Shown in pieces: positions 17,735 to 26,927 of a stretch of DNA of 64,000 nt (the first letter of the stretch is position 1; each line of letters starts with the position of its first letter). Source of the DNA: Halohasta salina (lineage in GTDB: Archaea; Halobacteriota; Halobacteria; Halobacteriales; Haloferacaceae); contig NZ_JAMZIE010000007.1 of NCBI RefSeq assembly GCF_024178165.1, positions 44,244 to 108,243 of the forward strand, in the 5' to 3' direction. Below the pieces are notes generated by a model, which did not search any database, was not told the DNA's origin, and was given only the letters and a program-made list of their open reading frames with translations. A program made the position numbers and the translations under genes.

Positions 17735-18328
17735 CTACAGTTCGCCCTTCGTGCTCGGCGTGTCGCTCCGCCGCTCGTCGACTCGCGTCGCGTCGTCGAG
17801 CGCCCGCGCCAGCGACTTGAACAGGGCCTCGACCTCATGGTGGGCGTTGTCGCCCGCGATGATCTCGGCGTGGAGCGTCAGCCCGGCGTTGAGGGCGAGC
17901 GATTCGGCGAAGTGTCGGGCCATGTCGCTCGTGAAGTCGCCAATCTGGTCCTGTGAAAAGTCGCCGTCGAAGACGAAGTAGGGTCGACCGCTGACGTCGA
18001 CGACCACGGAGGCCAGTGCTTCATCGAGCGGTACCCGGCGGTCGGCGTAGCGGACGATGCCGCGTTTGTCGCCCAGCGCCTCGTCGAAGGCCTCCCCGAG
18101 AGTGATCCCCACGTCCTCGACGGTGTGGTGGTCGTCAATGTCGAGATCGCCGTCACACCGGACGGTGAGATCGAACAGGCCGTGTGTGGCCAGCGCGGTC
18201 AGCATGTGGTCGAAGAAGCCGATGCCGGTGTCGACGGTCGACTCGCCGTCGCCGTCGAGAGCCAGTGTGACCTCGATGGTCGTCTCGCCGGTTTCGCGGC
18301 TGACGGCGGCGGCGCGTGAGTCGCTCAT
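17735..18328 (-). CDS. hisB: Imidazoleglycerol-phosphate dehydratase
   Basis: A 197-residue enzyme for the sixth step of histidine synthesis, using two metal ions. The metal-binding motifs [24 protein letters not shown], and later [18 protein letters not shown] are all present. The ATG at 18326-18328 gives [16 protein letters not shown]; the upstream open frame is not protein-like. hisA lies 550 bp further right on the same strand with a small unrelated gene between. Confidence 0.95.
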   Translation of the reverse strand: MSDSRAAAVSRETGETTIEVTLALDGDGESTVDTGIGFFDHMLTALATHGLFDLTVRCDGDLDIDDHHTVEDVGITLGEAFDEALGDKRGIVRYADRRVPLDEALASVVVDVSGRPYFVFDGDFSQDQIGDFTSDMARHFAESLALNAGLTLHAEIIAGDNAHHEVEALFKSLARALDDATRVDERRSDTPSTKGEL

Positions 18329-18455
18329 AGGGGTACTGAAACACGCGGGGAATATGGTGGTTGCGCTGTTGTCCGTTCGGTTCGATCGTCGACATCGCGC
18401 ACTGGGGACCCAGTCGAGGGCTGTTCCTCCGTACCCCCCTCTGTCGTCGGGAGCG

Positions 18456-18776
18456 CTAGGTTTCGGCCACAGTGAGTTGATACGTTCCATTCTGGTATCG
18501 CACGGCATCACTGTCGTACCACACCGGGGAGTTGGTGTCGTCGGGGATCTCTGTGAACTCGTCGGCGACTGCCCGCTCGAAGACCGTCTGCTGGGCGGCT
18601 GTGAGGGCCTCGTACTCGATCACTGCTCCCTCGGCATCCCCCGGCTCATCGATCTGCTCTACATACAGAAACGCCGTACTGGTTCGGTCAGGGGTCGCGT
18701 CGCCCCAAACGGCGATCAGACCACCCCCTGCGACGGCGGCAGCGACCACGAGTCCGACCAACAAGAGCCGTTTCAT
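18456..18776 (-). CDS. Small exported or membrane-anchored protein, unknown
   Basis: A 106-residue protein starting [19 protein letters not shown], a single N-terminal membrane helix or uncleaved signal with no lipobox. The outside part is acidic and includes [11 protein letters not shown] and [16 protein letters not shown]. That arrangement occurs in many small haloarchaeal proteins of unknown role. The 3' end is defined by a TAG; an AT-rich stretch lies just upstream of the ATG. It sits between hisB and hisA without apparent link to histidine synthesis. Confidence 0.65.
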   Translation of the reverse strand: MKRLLLVGLVVAAAVAGGGLIAVWGDATPDRTSTAFLYVEQIDEPGDAEGAVIEYEALTAAQQTVFERAVADEFTEIPDDTNSPVWYDSDAVRYQNGTYQLTVAET

Positions 18777-18876
18777 TGATACATCGTATTCCGAACGAAT
18801 GCTTAACAGTCCCGATCGGATCTGTCCTCCTGAACCGTCCCGCGCGGTAGTTGCTATCCGAATGTGGAGGAGCGAC

Positions 18877-19611
18877 CTACGTGGAGGCAACCTCGATCGC
18901 CGCCGCCAGCGTGAACGCCCCCTCGTAGAGGGCGGTGCCGACGACGACTGCCGCCGCGCCGGCGTCCCGGAGTTCGAGAACGTCGTCGACCGACGCCACC
19001 CCGCCGCTGGCGACCACCGGGATGTCGACGGCTTCACACACTCGACCCACGAGTTCCGTATTGACGCCCTCCAACTGTCCCTCGACGTCGACGTTCGTAA
19101 AGAGGATCGCGCCCGCACCCAGCTCCTCGTAGCGCCCAGCGGCCTCCGCAGGGTCGAGGCCGGTCGACTCGGTCCATCCCGAGACGACGACTTCGCCGTC
19201 CTTGGCGTCGAGGCTCACCATCACCGTACCGGGGTACTGCTCGGAGATCTCGCCGACGATCTCCGGGGTCTCGACCGCTGCGGTCCCGAGGATGACGCGG
19301 TCGACGCCCAGATCGAGCAGTTCGACAGCGTCGTCGGCCGTGCGAATCCCGCCGCCGAGTTGGAGGTCGACGTCCGCGGTGTCGATGATCGCCTCGAAGG
19401 CCGCGCTGTTGACGCGTTCGCCCTCGAAGGCTCCGTCGAGATCGACGAGATGCAGCGTCTCGGCCCCCTGGTCGACCCACTGGTCGGCCGCGGCGCGCGG
19501 CTCGCCGTACCGTTTTTCGGTACCGCGTTCACCCGCGACGAGTTGGACGACCTCGCCGTCTTGGACGTCGACTGCGGGGATCACCTCGAAGGTCGGAAAG
19601 GGGTCGCTCAT
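18877..19611 (-). CDS. hisA: Phosphoribosylformimino-5-aminoimidazole carboxamide ribotide isomerase
   Basis: A 244-residue TIM barrel for the fourth histidine step. It has the N-terminal catalytic aspartate in IPAVDVQDGEVVQL, the phosphate-binding LQLGGGIRTADDA and the C-terminal VVASGGVASVDDVLEL. The aspartate in LFTNVDVEGQLEGVN is the second catalytic position. It is upstream of and convergent in function with hisB, and it ends 260 bp before the archaellum genes start on the other side. Confidence 0.95.
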   Translation of the reverse strand: MSDPFPTFEVIPAVDVQDGEVVQLVAGERGTEKRYGEPRAAADQWVDQGAETLHLVDLDGAFEGERVNSAAFEAIIDTADVDLQLGGGIRTADDAVELLDLGVDRVILGTAAVETPEIVGEISEQYPGTVMVSLDAKDGEVVVSGWTESTGLDPAEAAGRYEELGAGAILFTNVDVEGQLEGVNTELVGRVCEAVDIPVVASGGVASVDDVLELRDAGAAAVVVGTALYEGAFTLAAAIEVAST

Positions 19612-19659
19612 GGACGCTGGTTCGACGGCCGGCTGATAAAAGTCGACGGTCGGCGGCGC

Positions 19660-21402
19660 TCAGATCGAGAGGATGATGCTGACGACTTCACGGGTGAAGA
19701 CCGCGGTCAAACAGCCGAGCCACGTCATCATGACGAAGTGGATGTAGGCGGTCGCCTTGTTCCCGCCGTCGATGGTGCGGATCATGACCGACGACAGTGC
19801 GGCGTTGAACAGGATCACCAACAGCAGCAGGTACTCGATCAGCGGGATGTTGTACGCACTAGGGTAGATGATCTGGCCGAGGTTGAACTGCGAGATTTCG
19901 AGCTGTGTCGAGAACTCCGCGAGGATGTTGACGACCTCCAGCCCGATGAAGAAGGCGAACGTCGCCGCCGCGGTGATCCCGTACAGCAGGCCGATCAGCG
20001 TGGTCGCCGCCTGCTTCCGCTTGGTGCGGAGCTGGTTGATCTGGTTCATGTTGGTGCTGATGATCTCCCCCAGCAGCTTGGTGTTGCCACCCATCTGTCG
20101 ACCGACCAAGAACATCTCGCTGAACTTCTGGATGAGGTAGGACCGACACTCGATAGAGAACTCGCCCCACGCCTGATCGGGGTCGAGCCGCATCATGAGT
20201 CGGCGGTAGAGCCGGTTGATGTCGGGCGACAGTGCCCCGAAGTCCTTCTCTTTGAGCGTTTCGAGGACGACCGACGTCGTCGCCTGCTTGGCGTTCTCGG
20301 CCGACCCCAGCGAGCGGATGAAGTTCGGGAACTGGTCGTCACGGCCGTGGATCTTCTGTTCCTCGTTTCGGAGGACGATCCCGGTCACCAACAGCGGCGC
20401 GACCGGGAAGGCGATGTAGGTCGGCAGCGGCACTTCCTCGATGAAGAACAACAGCCCGTCGACGCCCGGCCCGATGCCGAGAAAACCCAGCCCCATGAAG
20501 ACGACCAGCACCATCGAGCCGATCCCGCCAAACGCCAGCGACCCCCAGATCTTCCGGTTCTCGACGAACCGGGCCTCCGGGAAGTACCAGACCGGATCGT
20601 ACGGGGCCATCGTCCGGATAATGAAGAAGAAGCCCAGCTGGACGAAAAAGAACATCACGATCACGCCGACGACCGTCAGCGTAGGGTTGACACCCGACAG
20701 AATGGGGAGTACGACCGCGAACACCAGCGCGAAGGTCATCGAGAGGATCATCGACATGTAGAGGTCCTTCATCACCTCGATGTTGTCCAGCGAGCCCTCG
20801 TAGACGGTGCTGTACTGGTCCATCATGATGTCCTGTTCGTTGACGAGGAAGTCCTTCATCTCCTGACCCGCGCCCATAATGTAGCCGAGCCGCTCGAAGA
20901 AGTCCGCCAGCGCGTCGCTGGGGACCTCCTTGGCCCGCCGTCGACAGGCGTCGTCGAGGCTCTGGTTCCAGGTGTCGACCAGATGGACGACGTGACCGAG
21001 TTCTTCGGCGAGCGCGCCGTACTCCTCTTCGGTGGCCAGCGTCCGGAAGACCTCCATCCGGTCGATGTTGGTCAGCGACAACACCGTCATGTGGGTCATC
21101 ACCAGGTGAAACTGGTTTTCGATGGCGATGCGACGCTGGCTGACGTAGATCTTGGGATAGACGACCGCAGCAGTGATGATCAACAGCCCGAGCAGCGGCA
21201 GCGGCAGTCGAACGACCAGCGGGACCGTCAGGAGGACCGCCGCGGCGATCGTCGCCACGAACACGACCAGCGCCGGCAACAGAATGGTAAGGAAATACCG
21301 CTTGCGCGACATTTCCAGCTTGTCGTAGGACGCCAGCAGCTCCGAGACGAACGTCAGGAACGTATCGAGTCGGTTGGTCGACTGGTCGGTCTGTGTCGCC
21401 AT
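19660..21402 (-). CDS. arlJ: Archaellum membrane platform protein ArlJ (FlaJ)
   Basis: A 580-residue TadC/GspF-type membrane protein with two clusters of membrane helices separated by cytoplasmic helical regions. It anchors the archaellum motor and transmits ATPase motion from ArlI. It ends the arlF-G-H-I-J run, and its ATG is 5 bp after the arlI stop. The length matches haloarchaeal FlaJ. The C-terminal helices include MIRTIDGGNKATAYIHFVMM. Confidence 0.93.
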   Translation of the reverse strand: MATQTDQSTNRLDTFLTFVSELLASYDKLEMSRKRYFLTILLPALVVFVATIAAAVLLTVPLVVRLPLPLLGLLIITAAVVYPKIYVSQRRIAIENQFHLVMTHMTVLSLTNIDRMEVFRTLATEEEYGALAEELGHVVHLVDTWNQSLDDACRRRAKEVPSDALADFFERLGYIMGAGQEMKDFLVNEQDIMMDQYSTVYEGSLDNIEVMKDLYMSMILSMTFALVFAVVLPILSGVNPTLTVVGVIVMFFFVQLGFFFIIRTMAPYDPVWYFPEARFVENRKIWGSLAFGGIGSMVLVVFMGLGFLGIGPGVDGLLFFIEEVPLPTYIAFPVAPLLVTGIVLRNEEQKIHGRDDQFPNFIRSLGSAENAKQATTSVVLETLKEKDFGALSPDINRLYRRLMMRLDPDQAWGEFSIECRSYLIQKFSEMFLVGRQMGGNTKLLGEIISTNMNQINQLRTKRKQAATTLIGLLYGITAAATFAFFIGLEVVNILAEFSTQLEISQFNLGQIIYPSAYNIPLIEYLLLLVILFNAALSSVMIRTIDGGNKATAYIHFVMMTWLGCLTAVFTREVVSIILSI

Positions 21403-21407
21403 GGGCG

Positions 21408-23081
21408 TTATTGGTCGATCGGTGAGGGTCGCATCGAGAACGGCAACCCTTCGACACCGTCACGCTGGAAGGCGTCGATCGTTTCGTTGACTTCGTGGTA
21501 GCCCAACACGCCCTCTTGGATCATCCGCTCGATGACCTCCGCGCGGTACTGTAGCTGGTCGTAGATATCGCGGGTGTCGGCGTACCCCAGCAGCGTCGCG
21601 ATCTGCTCTTCGAGCACGTAGGAGTTGTTCATCCCCTGGAAGACGATGTTGTCCTCGACGGGATCCCAGCTGAAGACCTCACGCGTCACGACCCCGTCCA
21701 TCTCCTTGGAGTACCCCTCGATCTCCTGGACGGAGGTGACCCGACGCAGCACCTTGTCGCCCTGTTTGACGCGGTTCTGGAACAGCGCCACGTCGGCGTT
21801 GTCCATGAACGTCTCGGGGATGTTGATCGGGTCACCCGTAAACCGCTGGATCATCGAGACGATGTCGGAGGCGTGGAACGTCAGCATGACGGGGTGGCCC
21901 GTCTGGGCCGCCTGGAACGCCATGCGGCCCTCCTCGCCACGGACCTCCCCCACGATGATGTAGTCGGGACGGGATCGCAGGGCCGCGGTCACCAGATCGA
22001 ACATGTCGACCTCGTTGCCCTCGTCGCCACCCTCACGGGTCATCAGCTGCTGCCACGTGTCGTGGGGGGGCAGCACTTCGGCGGTATCCTCGGCGGTGTA
22101 GATCTTGGCGTCCCGCGGGATGAACGACAGCACCGAGTTGAGCGTCGTCGTCTTCCCCGATGCGGTTTCGCCGACAACGAAGACGGTCCGCTCGTTTTCC
22201 AGACAGAGCCACAGATAGGCCGCCAGCTCCGGCGAGAGTGTTCCCCAGTGGGTGATCTGATTGATCGACAGCGGGACGTCCTCGCTTTGGCGGATCGTCA
22301 GCGAGGGCCCCTGAATCGAGACGTCGTCGGAGTAGATGATGTTGATACGCGAGCCGTCGGGCAGCGTCGAGTCGACGATCGGGTCCGAATCCGACACCGG
22401 GTCGCCGATCCGCTCGCCCATGTTTCGCAGCCAGCTATCGAACTCGTCGGGCGTCCCGAAGTCGACCGTGGTCGGCATCATCCCGAAGGTGCCGTGGTCG
22501 ACGTGACACTCGTGGGGGCCGATCACGTGAATATCCTCGTTCTGTGGGTCACGCATCACCGGCTCCAGCGGTCCGAACCCGACGATATCCCGGTTGAGCC
22601 GGTAGCGGATCGCGTCGTAGGTCTGCTGGTTGATCTCGATCTTGCCGAAGTTCCAGAACTGCTTGACCCGGTCGTAGAAGGTGGTCTCGCCGTCGGCGAC
22701 GTAGGTCGCGTCCTCGAGTAACTCCTCGATGAGGTCGTCGTACTCGGACTCGTCGCCCGGCGCGTTGCGGTGGCCGCTCATCGACAGCAGCTTCCGTTTG
22801 ACCTTCTCGAGGACCACCGCCTCCGAGTCCGACAGCGTCGGCTCGACGGCGTAGTATTTGAGTTTCTGTCCGACGTCGCCGTGGACGTGGACGAACAGCG
22901 GCCCGCCGATCGGATACAGGACGTTCGGCCGGTCGGCCTCGTAGTCGTCGGGCCCCTCGACGAACAGCGGGAACTCCCCCGTGATCTGCTTGAACTTCAT
23001 CAGATGCTCGCGGAGATGCGGCTTCCGCATCGCCATCTGCTTGAGTTCGTCGGATGGGGTGGGAGTTCCGTGTTCGGTCAT
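21408..23081 (-). CDS. arlI: Archaellum motor/assembly ATPase ArlI (FlaI)
   Basis: A 557-residue type II/IV secretion-family ATPase. Walker A is VVGETASGKTTTLNS, followed by the Asp box IYTAEDTAEV, and Walker B/His box around IIVGEVRGEEGRMAFQAAQTG. It powers both assembly and rotation of the archaellum at the cytoplasmic face. The start is preceded by GGAG about 12 bp upstream, consistent with an internal operon gene translated by a ribosome site. Confidence 0.95.
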   Translation of the reverse strand: MTEHGTPTPSDELKQMAMRKPHLREHLMKFKQITGEFPLFVEGPDDYEADRPNVLYPIGGPLFVHVHGDVGQKLKYYAVEPTLSDSEAVVLEKVKRKLLSMSGHRNAPGDESEYDDLIEELLEDATYVADGETTFYDRVKQFWNFGKIEINQQTYDAIRYRLNRDIVGFGPLEPVMRDPQNEDIHVIGPHECHVDHGTFGMMPTTVDFGTPDEFDSWLRNMGERIGDPVSDSDPIVDSTLPDGSRINIIYSDDVSIQGPSLTIRQSEDVPLSINQITHWGTLSPELAAYLWLCLENERTVFVVGETASGKTTTLNSVLSFIPRDAKIYTAEDTAEVLPPHDTWQQLMTREGGDEGNEVDMFDLVTAALRSRPDYIIVGEVRGEEGRMAFQAAQTGHPVMLTFHASDIVSMIQRFTGDPINIPETFMDNADVALFQNRVKQGDKVLRRVTSVQEIEGYSKEMDGVVTREVFSWDPVEDNIVFQGMNNSYVLEEQIATLLGYADTRDIYDQLQYRAEVIERMIQEGVLGYHEVNETIDAFQRDGVEGLPFSMRPSPIDQ

Positions 23082-23095
23082 CGTGTGTGAGCTCC

Positions 23096-23860
23096 TTACG
23101 CTACACTACGGCTCTCGATGACAATACCAGTTCCGGACCGAACAGAGAAACCGATCGTATCACCGACCTGTTCGCCCATCCCGGCAAACCGCTTGACCTG
23201 CAGTTGGCGGCGGATGTCGTTGCCGACCTCGACCATCTGGATCTCGATGTAGACGTCGGCGATCGACCGGAACGGACCGATGGCCTCCTCGTCGACCGTC
23301 GAGGGGTCGACGGTGAGGATGATCACCTTGCCGTCGGAGATCATATCACGGAAGTATGAGATGATCTCGAGGGCGGCCTGTCGCTCCTCGTTTTGACGGA
23401 CCAGCGACTCGAAGGTGGGGTCGTTCCGGAGGATCGAATCGAAGGTGTCGATGATGATGACCTCGGGTTCCCACATTGTCTCGGCTTCCATCAGCCGCCG
23501 GAGTAGCTCCTTGCGCTCTTTGTCCTCCTTGCCGCTGAGTGCACCCGCGCTGTCGAAATCGCCCTGCAGGAACAGGAGCTGTTCGTTCAACAGCGGGCTG
23601 ACGATGTCGTAGGACAGCGAGTGCATCTGGTCGATAAAGCCCGAGACCGTCAGCTCGGTCGACAGGAAGGTGACCGAGGTGTCTTCCTCGGTAAACCCGT
23701 AGGTGAACCGCTGGCTGATGGCGCTTTTGCCGGCCCCGTAGTCGCCCTCCAACAGGACGATACTGCCGCGTGGGATGCCGCCACCCAGCTCCTTGTTCAG
23801 GCGGTCGTGGTCCTCCATGCCGAGCGAAATCAGGTTTCGGTGTGTGCGTCGTGTACTCAT
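23096..23860 (-). CDS. arlH: Archaellum ATP-binding protein ArlH (FlaH)
   Basis: A 254-residue RecA/KaiC-fold protein with Walker A LLEGDYGAGKSAI and Walker B-like EVIIIDTFDS. It forms a ring on ArlI and is thought to act as a regulatory switch in archaellum assembly. It is 14 bp upstream of arlI and 2 bp downstream of arlG, so all are one transcript. Confidence 0.95.
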   Translation of the reverse strand: MSTRRTHRNLISLGMEDHDRLNKELGGGIPRGSIVLLEGDYGAGKSAISQRFTYGFTEEDTSVTFLSTELTVSGFIDQMHSLSYDIVSPLLNEQLLFLQGDFDSAGALSGKEDKERKELLRRLMEAETMWEPEVIIIDTFDSILRNDPTFESLVRQNEERQAALEIISYFRDMISDGKVIILTVDPSTVDEEAIGPFRSIADVYIEIQMVEVGNDIRRQLQVKRFAGMGEQVGDTIGFSVRSGTGIVIESRSVA

Positions 23861-23862
23861 GG

Positions 23863-24324
23863 TTATGTGGTGAACTCGAAGGTCTCTTGATCCTCGTTGA
23901 CGGTCAGTATCAGCCGGTTGTCGCCGGTCGTGTCGACCGAGTCGTCGGTGATCGTGATCGCCACGACATCGCCGGGACGCCAGACGTTCGAGTCGCCATT
24001 GGCGTCGTCGACGGCGATATTGTCGTTGCCGACGAACTGGCCGTTGAGAACGACATCGAACGCTGAAGCCTCTATCGGTACCCCCTGTGAGCCGGTGTTG
24101 CGGACGTGGATGGTCAGGTTGTTCGTGCCGGTGTCGTAGGGGGTGTCGCTGGGGTCGCTGATGATCGCCATATCCATCCGCACCTGCTGGGTGACATCGA
24201 GACTCCGATCGTCGATCGCACTACTAACTCGGTCGACGCCGGTGGTGAGCGTGCCGACGACGCCGGCGGCGATGACGAGACTCGCAATAAAGATGATCAG
24301 GTGAGACGCCGAGACGCTGGCCAT
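23863..24324 (-). CDS. arlG: Archaellum stator protein ArlG (FlaG)
   Basis: A 153-residue protein with one N-terminal helix (ASHLIIFIASLVIAAGVVG) and an extracytoplasmic beta domain containing NNLTIHVRNTGSQGVPI. ArlG pairs with ArlF to link the motor to the S-layer. Gaps to arlF and arlH are 2 bp each. Confidence 0.9.
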   Translation of the reverse strand: MASVSASHLIIFIASLVIAAGVVGTLTTGVDRVSSAIDDRSLDVTQQVRMDMAIISDPSDTPYDTGTNNLTIHVRNTGSQGVPIEASAFDVVLNGQFVGNDNIAVDDANGDSNVWRPGDVVAITITDDSVDTTGDNRLILTVNEDQETFEFTT

Positions 24325-24326
24325 CG

Positions 24327-24731
24327 TTAGACGACCTCCGACTCGCTGATGCCGTGGTCGGTGACGATCTTCACGCTGTCGGTCGGCGTCGGGAAGTTGT
24401 CGATGGTGATCGTTTCGCCGGGGAACCAGACCCCGCCGTCGCTTACGTCGTAGTCACTCCGAGGTTGGTACTCCCCGTCGACGACGAGATCGATCTCGTC
24501 GGCGTCCAGCGACGTCGACCCCTCGTTTCTGACGCCGATGGAAGGAGTACCCGTATCGACCGCGGTGATGTTGATCTCGGTGTTTCGCATATCGAGTCTG
24601 GCGTCGGTTCGGTCGATTTCCGCATCCGTCACGCGTTCGTGGGCGTTCGACACGGCGGGATACAGCGTCCCGGCCGCGAGGAACAGCCCCGCGAAGATGA
24701 TTGCCGTCGACGCGCTGACGCTAAAGCCCAT
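24327..24731 (-). CDS. arlF: Archaellum stator protein ArlF (FlaF)
   Basis: A 134-residue protein similar in layout to ArlG: an N-terminal archaellin-like helix (STAIIFAGLFLAAGTLYP) and a beta domain with PSIGVRNEGSTSLDADEID. ArlF binds S-layer protein and serves as a stator. It overlaps the end of the arlCDE gene by 11 bp, a sign of translational coupling. Confidence 0.9.
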   Translation of the reverse strand: MGFSVSASTAIIFAGLFLAAGTLYPAVSNAHERVTDAEIDRTDARLDMRNTEINITAVDTGTPSIGVRNEGSTSLDADEIDLVVDGEYQPRSDYDVSDGGVWFPGETITIDNFPTPTDSVKIVTDHGISESEVV

Positions 24732-26319
24732 TGTCGCCCTGCGCGAAGGAATCCCACCGATCGAGGATCACCGACGTCGCAGTCGTGCCGTTGTTGAGCT
24801 TCATGATGTATTTCAGGCTGTGGACGTGGTGAGCCCGATTCAGCTGGTCGGTGCCGGGCTGGTCGACCTTGTTGCGGTCGATGTTGCCGAATCCCGAGAG
24901 GAACGACCGGAGGTGGTCGGCCGCCGCCTCGTCGATCCAGTCGATCCGCTCGTAGTAGTTGACCGCCCGCGCCGCGTCGGTGACGGATGATTCCTCGACG
25001 AGGAACTCCAACCACTCCATCACGACGAGATCGCCGACGTAGTCGCCGGGGATCGCGGTGAGATAGGGCTTGTCGCCGCTCGAGGAGAGCTGGTCGGAGG
25101 TGACGTACTCGAAGTCACCCTGCGCCTGCGGCTCGGCCGTGGGTTCGGGCTCCGGTTCGGGTTCGGCGTCGACGGTCGGCGAGTCGTCGGTGACCGCCAT
25201 CTCGTCGTCCGAGCCGTTGCCGAGGGCGTCGTCGGGCTCGTCGTCCATCCCGAACCCGTCGTCGTCGTCCATGTCGAGGCCGTCGTCAGCGTCGTCGAAC
25301 TCGTCGTCCATCCCGCCGAACTCGTCGTCGCCATCGTCCATCCCGAGGCCGTCGTCGGCGTCGTCGAACTCGTCGTCCATCCCGCCGAACTCGTCGTCGT
25401 CCTCGTCCTCGTCGGCCCAGGAGGCCTCGCCGGAGTCGTACTCGTCTTTCAGTTCACTAAACGATTTACCGCCGGTTGAATCTTGATCGCTCACCATATC
25501 TTCGGATTCGGTTTCGTCGCCGAACTCGTCGGCGCCGTCGTCCAGTTCCTCGAAGTCGTCGCCGAACTCGTCTTCGTCGTCTTCGTCACCCAGTTCCTCG
25601 AAGTCGTCGTCGAACTCGTCTTCGTCGTCGTCCTCGTCGAAGTCATCGTCGAAGAAGCCGTCGGCGTCCTCGCTCATCACCGAGTCGTCGACGTCCTCAT
25701 CGCCGCCGCTGTCGTCCTCGGTGTCGAACAGCCCCAGTCCGTCGTCGCCGCCGACATCGAAGTCACTGGCGTCCTGCTCGTCGACGAAGGGATTGATCCC
25801 GCGGGTCACCATCTCGTAGATGTCCAGCAGGTTCCTGATGTCCTCCTCGACGTCCTCGACGCGGTTGCTGATCTCGGTGTTTTCGTTTTGGACGGTGTTG
25901 ACCGTCGAGGAGAGGCTGGCGACCTCGTTTTCGAGTTCGTCGAGCTGGTGTTCGAGCTCGTCGATGTTGCCGCCACCGCCACCCCCGCCGAAGTCGCCGT
26001 CCATCCCGCCGTCGTCCATCCCACCGAAGTCGTCGTCCATCCCGCCGAAGTCGTCGTCCATCCCGCCGAAGTCGTCGTCCATCCCGCCGTCCATCCCGCC
26101 GAGATCGTCACCCATCCCGCCGAGATCGTCGTCACCCATCAGGGCGTCATCGTCGTCGGCCTCGTCGTCGTCGGAATCGAGGATGCGGTCGATGATACTG
26201 GCACCGACCAGTCCGGCTGTTCCTGCGGCTGCGGGGCCAAGCACCGACAGGTCGGTGCCGAACACCGTGACCCCATCGAGTGCGGGGAGTGTGATGAGGA
26301 GCGATATACCGAGACCCAT
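24721..26319 (-). CDS. arlCE: Fused archaellum switch protein ArlC/D/E (FlaCE-type)
   Basis: A 532-residue fusion. An N-terminal hydrophobic stretch (about 1-40) is followed by GGMDDDF repeats, then a coiled-coil FlaC part (IDELEHQLDELENEVASL to about 195), a very acidic repeat region (about 200-400), and a FlaD/E domain at the C-terminus (YLTAIPGDYVGDLVVMEWLE onward). It would couple the CheY/CheF signal to the motor. The ATG at 26319 is preferred over an in-frame TTG at 26337 because a TATA-like AAGTATACTG lies about 26 bp upstream of it. The hydrophobic N-terminus is unusual for a cytosolic switch protein. Confidence 0.85.
   Translation of the reverse strand: MGLGISLLITLPALDGVTVFGTDLSVLGPAAAGTAGLVGASIIDRILDSDDDEADDDDALMGDDDLGGMGDDLGGMDGGMDDDFGGMDDDFGGMDDDFGGMDDGGMDGDFGGGGGGGNIDELEHQLDELENEVASLSSTVNTVQNENTEISNRVEDVEEDIRNLLDIYEMVTRGINPFVDEQDASDFDVGGDDGLGLFDTEDDSGGDEDVDDSVMSEDADGFFDDDFDEDDDEDEFDDDFEELGDEDDEDEFGDDFEELDDGADEFGDETESEDMVSDQDSTGGKSFSELKDEYDSGEASWADEDEDDDEFGGMDDEFDDADDGLGMDDGDDEFGGMDDEFDDADDGLDMDDDDGFGMDDEPDDALGNGSDDEMAVTDDSPTVDAEPEPEPEPTAEPQAQGDFEYVTSDQLSSSGDKPYLTAIPGDYVGDLVVMEWLEFLVEESSVTDAARAVNYYERIDWIDEAAADHLRSFLSGFGNIDRNKVDQPGTDQLNRAHHVHSLKYIMKLNNGTTATSVILDRWDSFAQGDNGL
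25274..25399. repeat. 69-bp tandem repeat coding an acidic segment of ArlCE
   Basis: Two near-identical copies, starting at 25274 and 25343, encode DEFGGMDDEFDDADDGL-type units. Codons are mainly GAC/GAG with few differences between copies, pointing to recent duplication. It lies in frame, so copy-number change would only alter linker length. Confidence 0.75.
26024..26086. repeat. 21-bp tandem repeat coding FGGMDDD units of ArlCE
   Basis: Three copies of a 21-bp unit (starts 26024, 26045, 26066) encode successive GGMDDDF units near the N-terminus of ArlCE, with partial copies on either side. The copies are almost identical at DNA level, which suggests replication slippage. Confidence 0.8.
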
Positions 26320-26396
26320 TACGTGAAATCGAATCAACCAGTATACTTCAAACCACCCCTCTGAATTTCAGGGATGAGATTTTGAAACGGGAGCTG

Positions 26397-26900
26397 TCAG
26401 ATGGTCCGCGTTTCCTCGTCGGCCGTCCGAATCGTAAGCGCGCCGGCGGCCGGGTCGAACCGGATCGATCGGCCGTGGCCGCCGCCGATGTCGGAGCCGA
26501 CGATCTCGATCCCGTACTCGTCGAGCAGCTGTTCGGCCAGCGCGATGTTCCGGCTGCCGATGCTGTCGCCGCCGGAAGTAAACTGGATCATCTCGCTGCC
26601 ACCGACGATCCGTGCCTCCATCGCGTCGCGGTCGGCCCCCGCGGCCTCCATCTCGTCGACCAACAGCGGGATCCCGGTGTCGACGAACTTCGCGGGCGTC
26701 GAGTCCCGCGCCTGATCGACGGTCGGTAGCATGACGTGAATCAGCCCCGAGACCGTGTTTCGCGGGTCGTACAGCACGATCCCGAGACACGACCCCAGCC
26801 CGCTTGTGATCAGTACGGTCTCGTCAGTCACGACGGCGTATTCGGCGATGCCGATCTTGCGTCGGTCGACGGGCTGGTCGTCCGTATCAAAGCGTTTCAC
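26397..26900 (-). CDS. cheD: Chemoreceptor glutamine deamidase CheD
   Basis: A 167-residue CheD. Its catalytic cysteine is in LGSCLGIVLYD, with histidine in LIHVMLP and a following threonine in DSTPAKFVDTG. CheD deamidates receptor glutamines and is controlled by binding CheC. The cheC gene is 27 bp upstream on the same strand, supporting that pairing. The C-terminus GGGHGRSIRFDPAAG fits the family. Confidence 0.92.
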   Translation of the reverse strand: MKRFDTDDQPVDRRKIGIAEYAVVTDETVLITSGLGSCLGIVLYDPRNTVSGLIHVMLPTVDQARDSTPAKFVDTGIPLLVDEMEAAGADRDAMEARIVGGSEMIQFTSGGDSIGSRNIALAEQLLDEYGIEIVGSDIGGGHGRSIRFDPAAGALTIRTADEETRTI

Positions 26901-26927
26901 GACTGGTTGTGGTCCCCGGTCGGCGGC

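Noticed and set aside
18532..21501. Very long plus-strand open frame (989 codons) opposite hisA and arlJ
   Set aside because: It covers two certain genes on the minus strand, and its composition (Asp/Arg/Val/His-rich, low complexity) is that of an antisense frame.
25274..26086. Short regular repeats that might suggest a CRISPR array
   Set aside because: The units are contiguous, in frame and encode acidic residues of ArlCE. There are no unique spacers.
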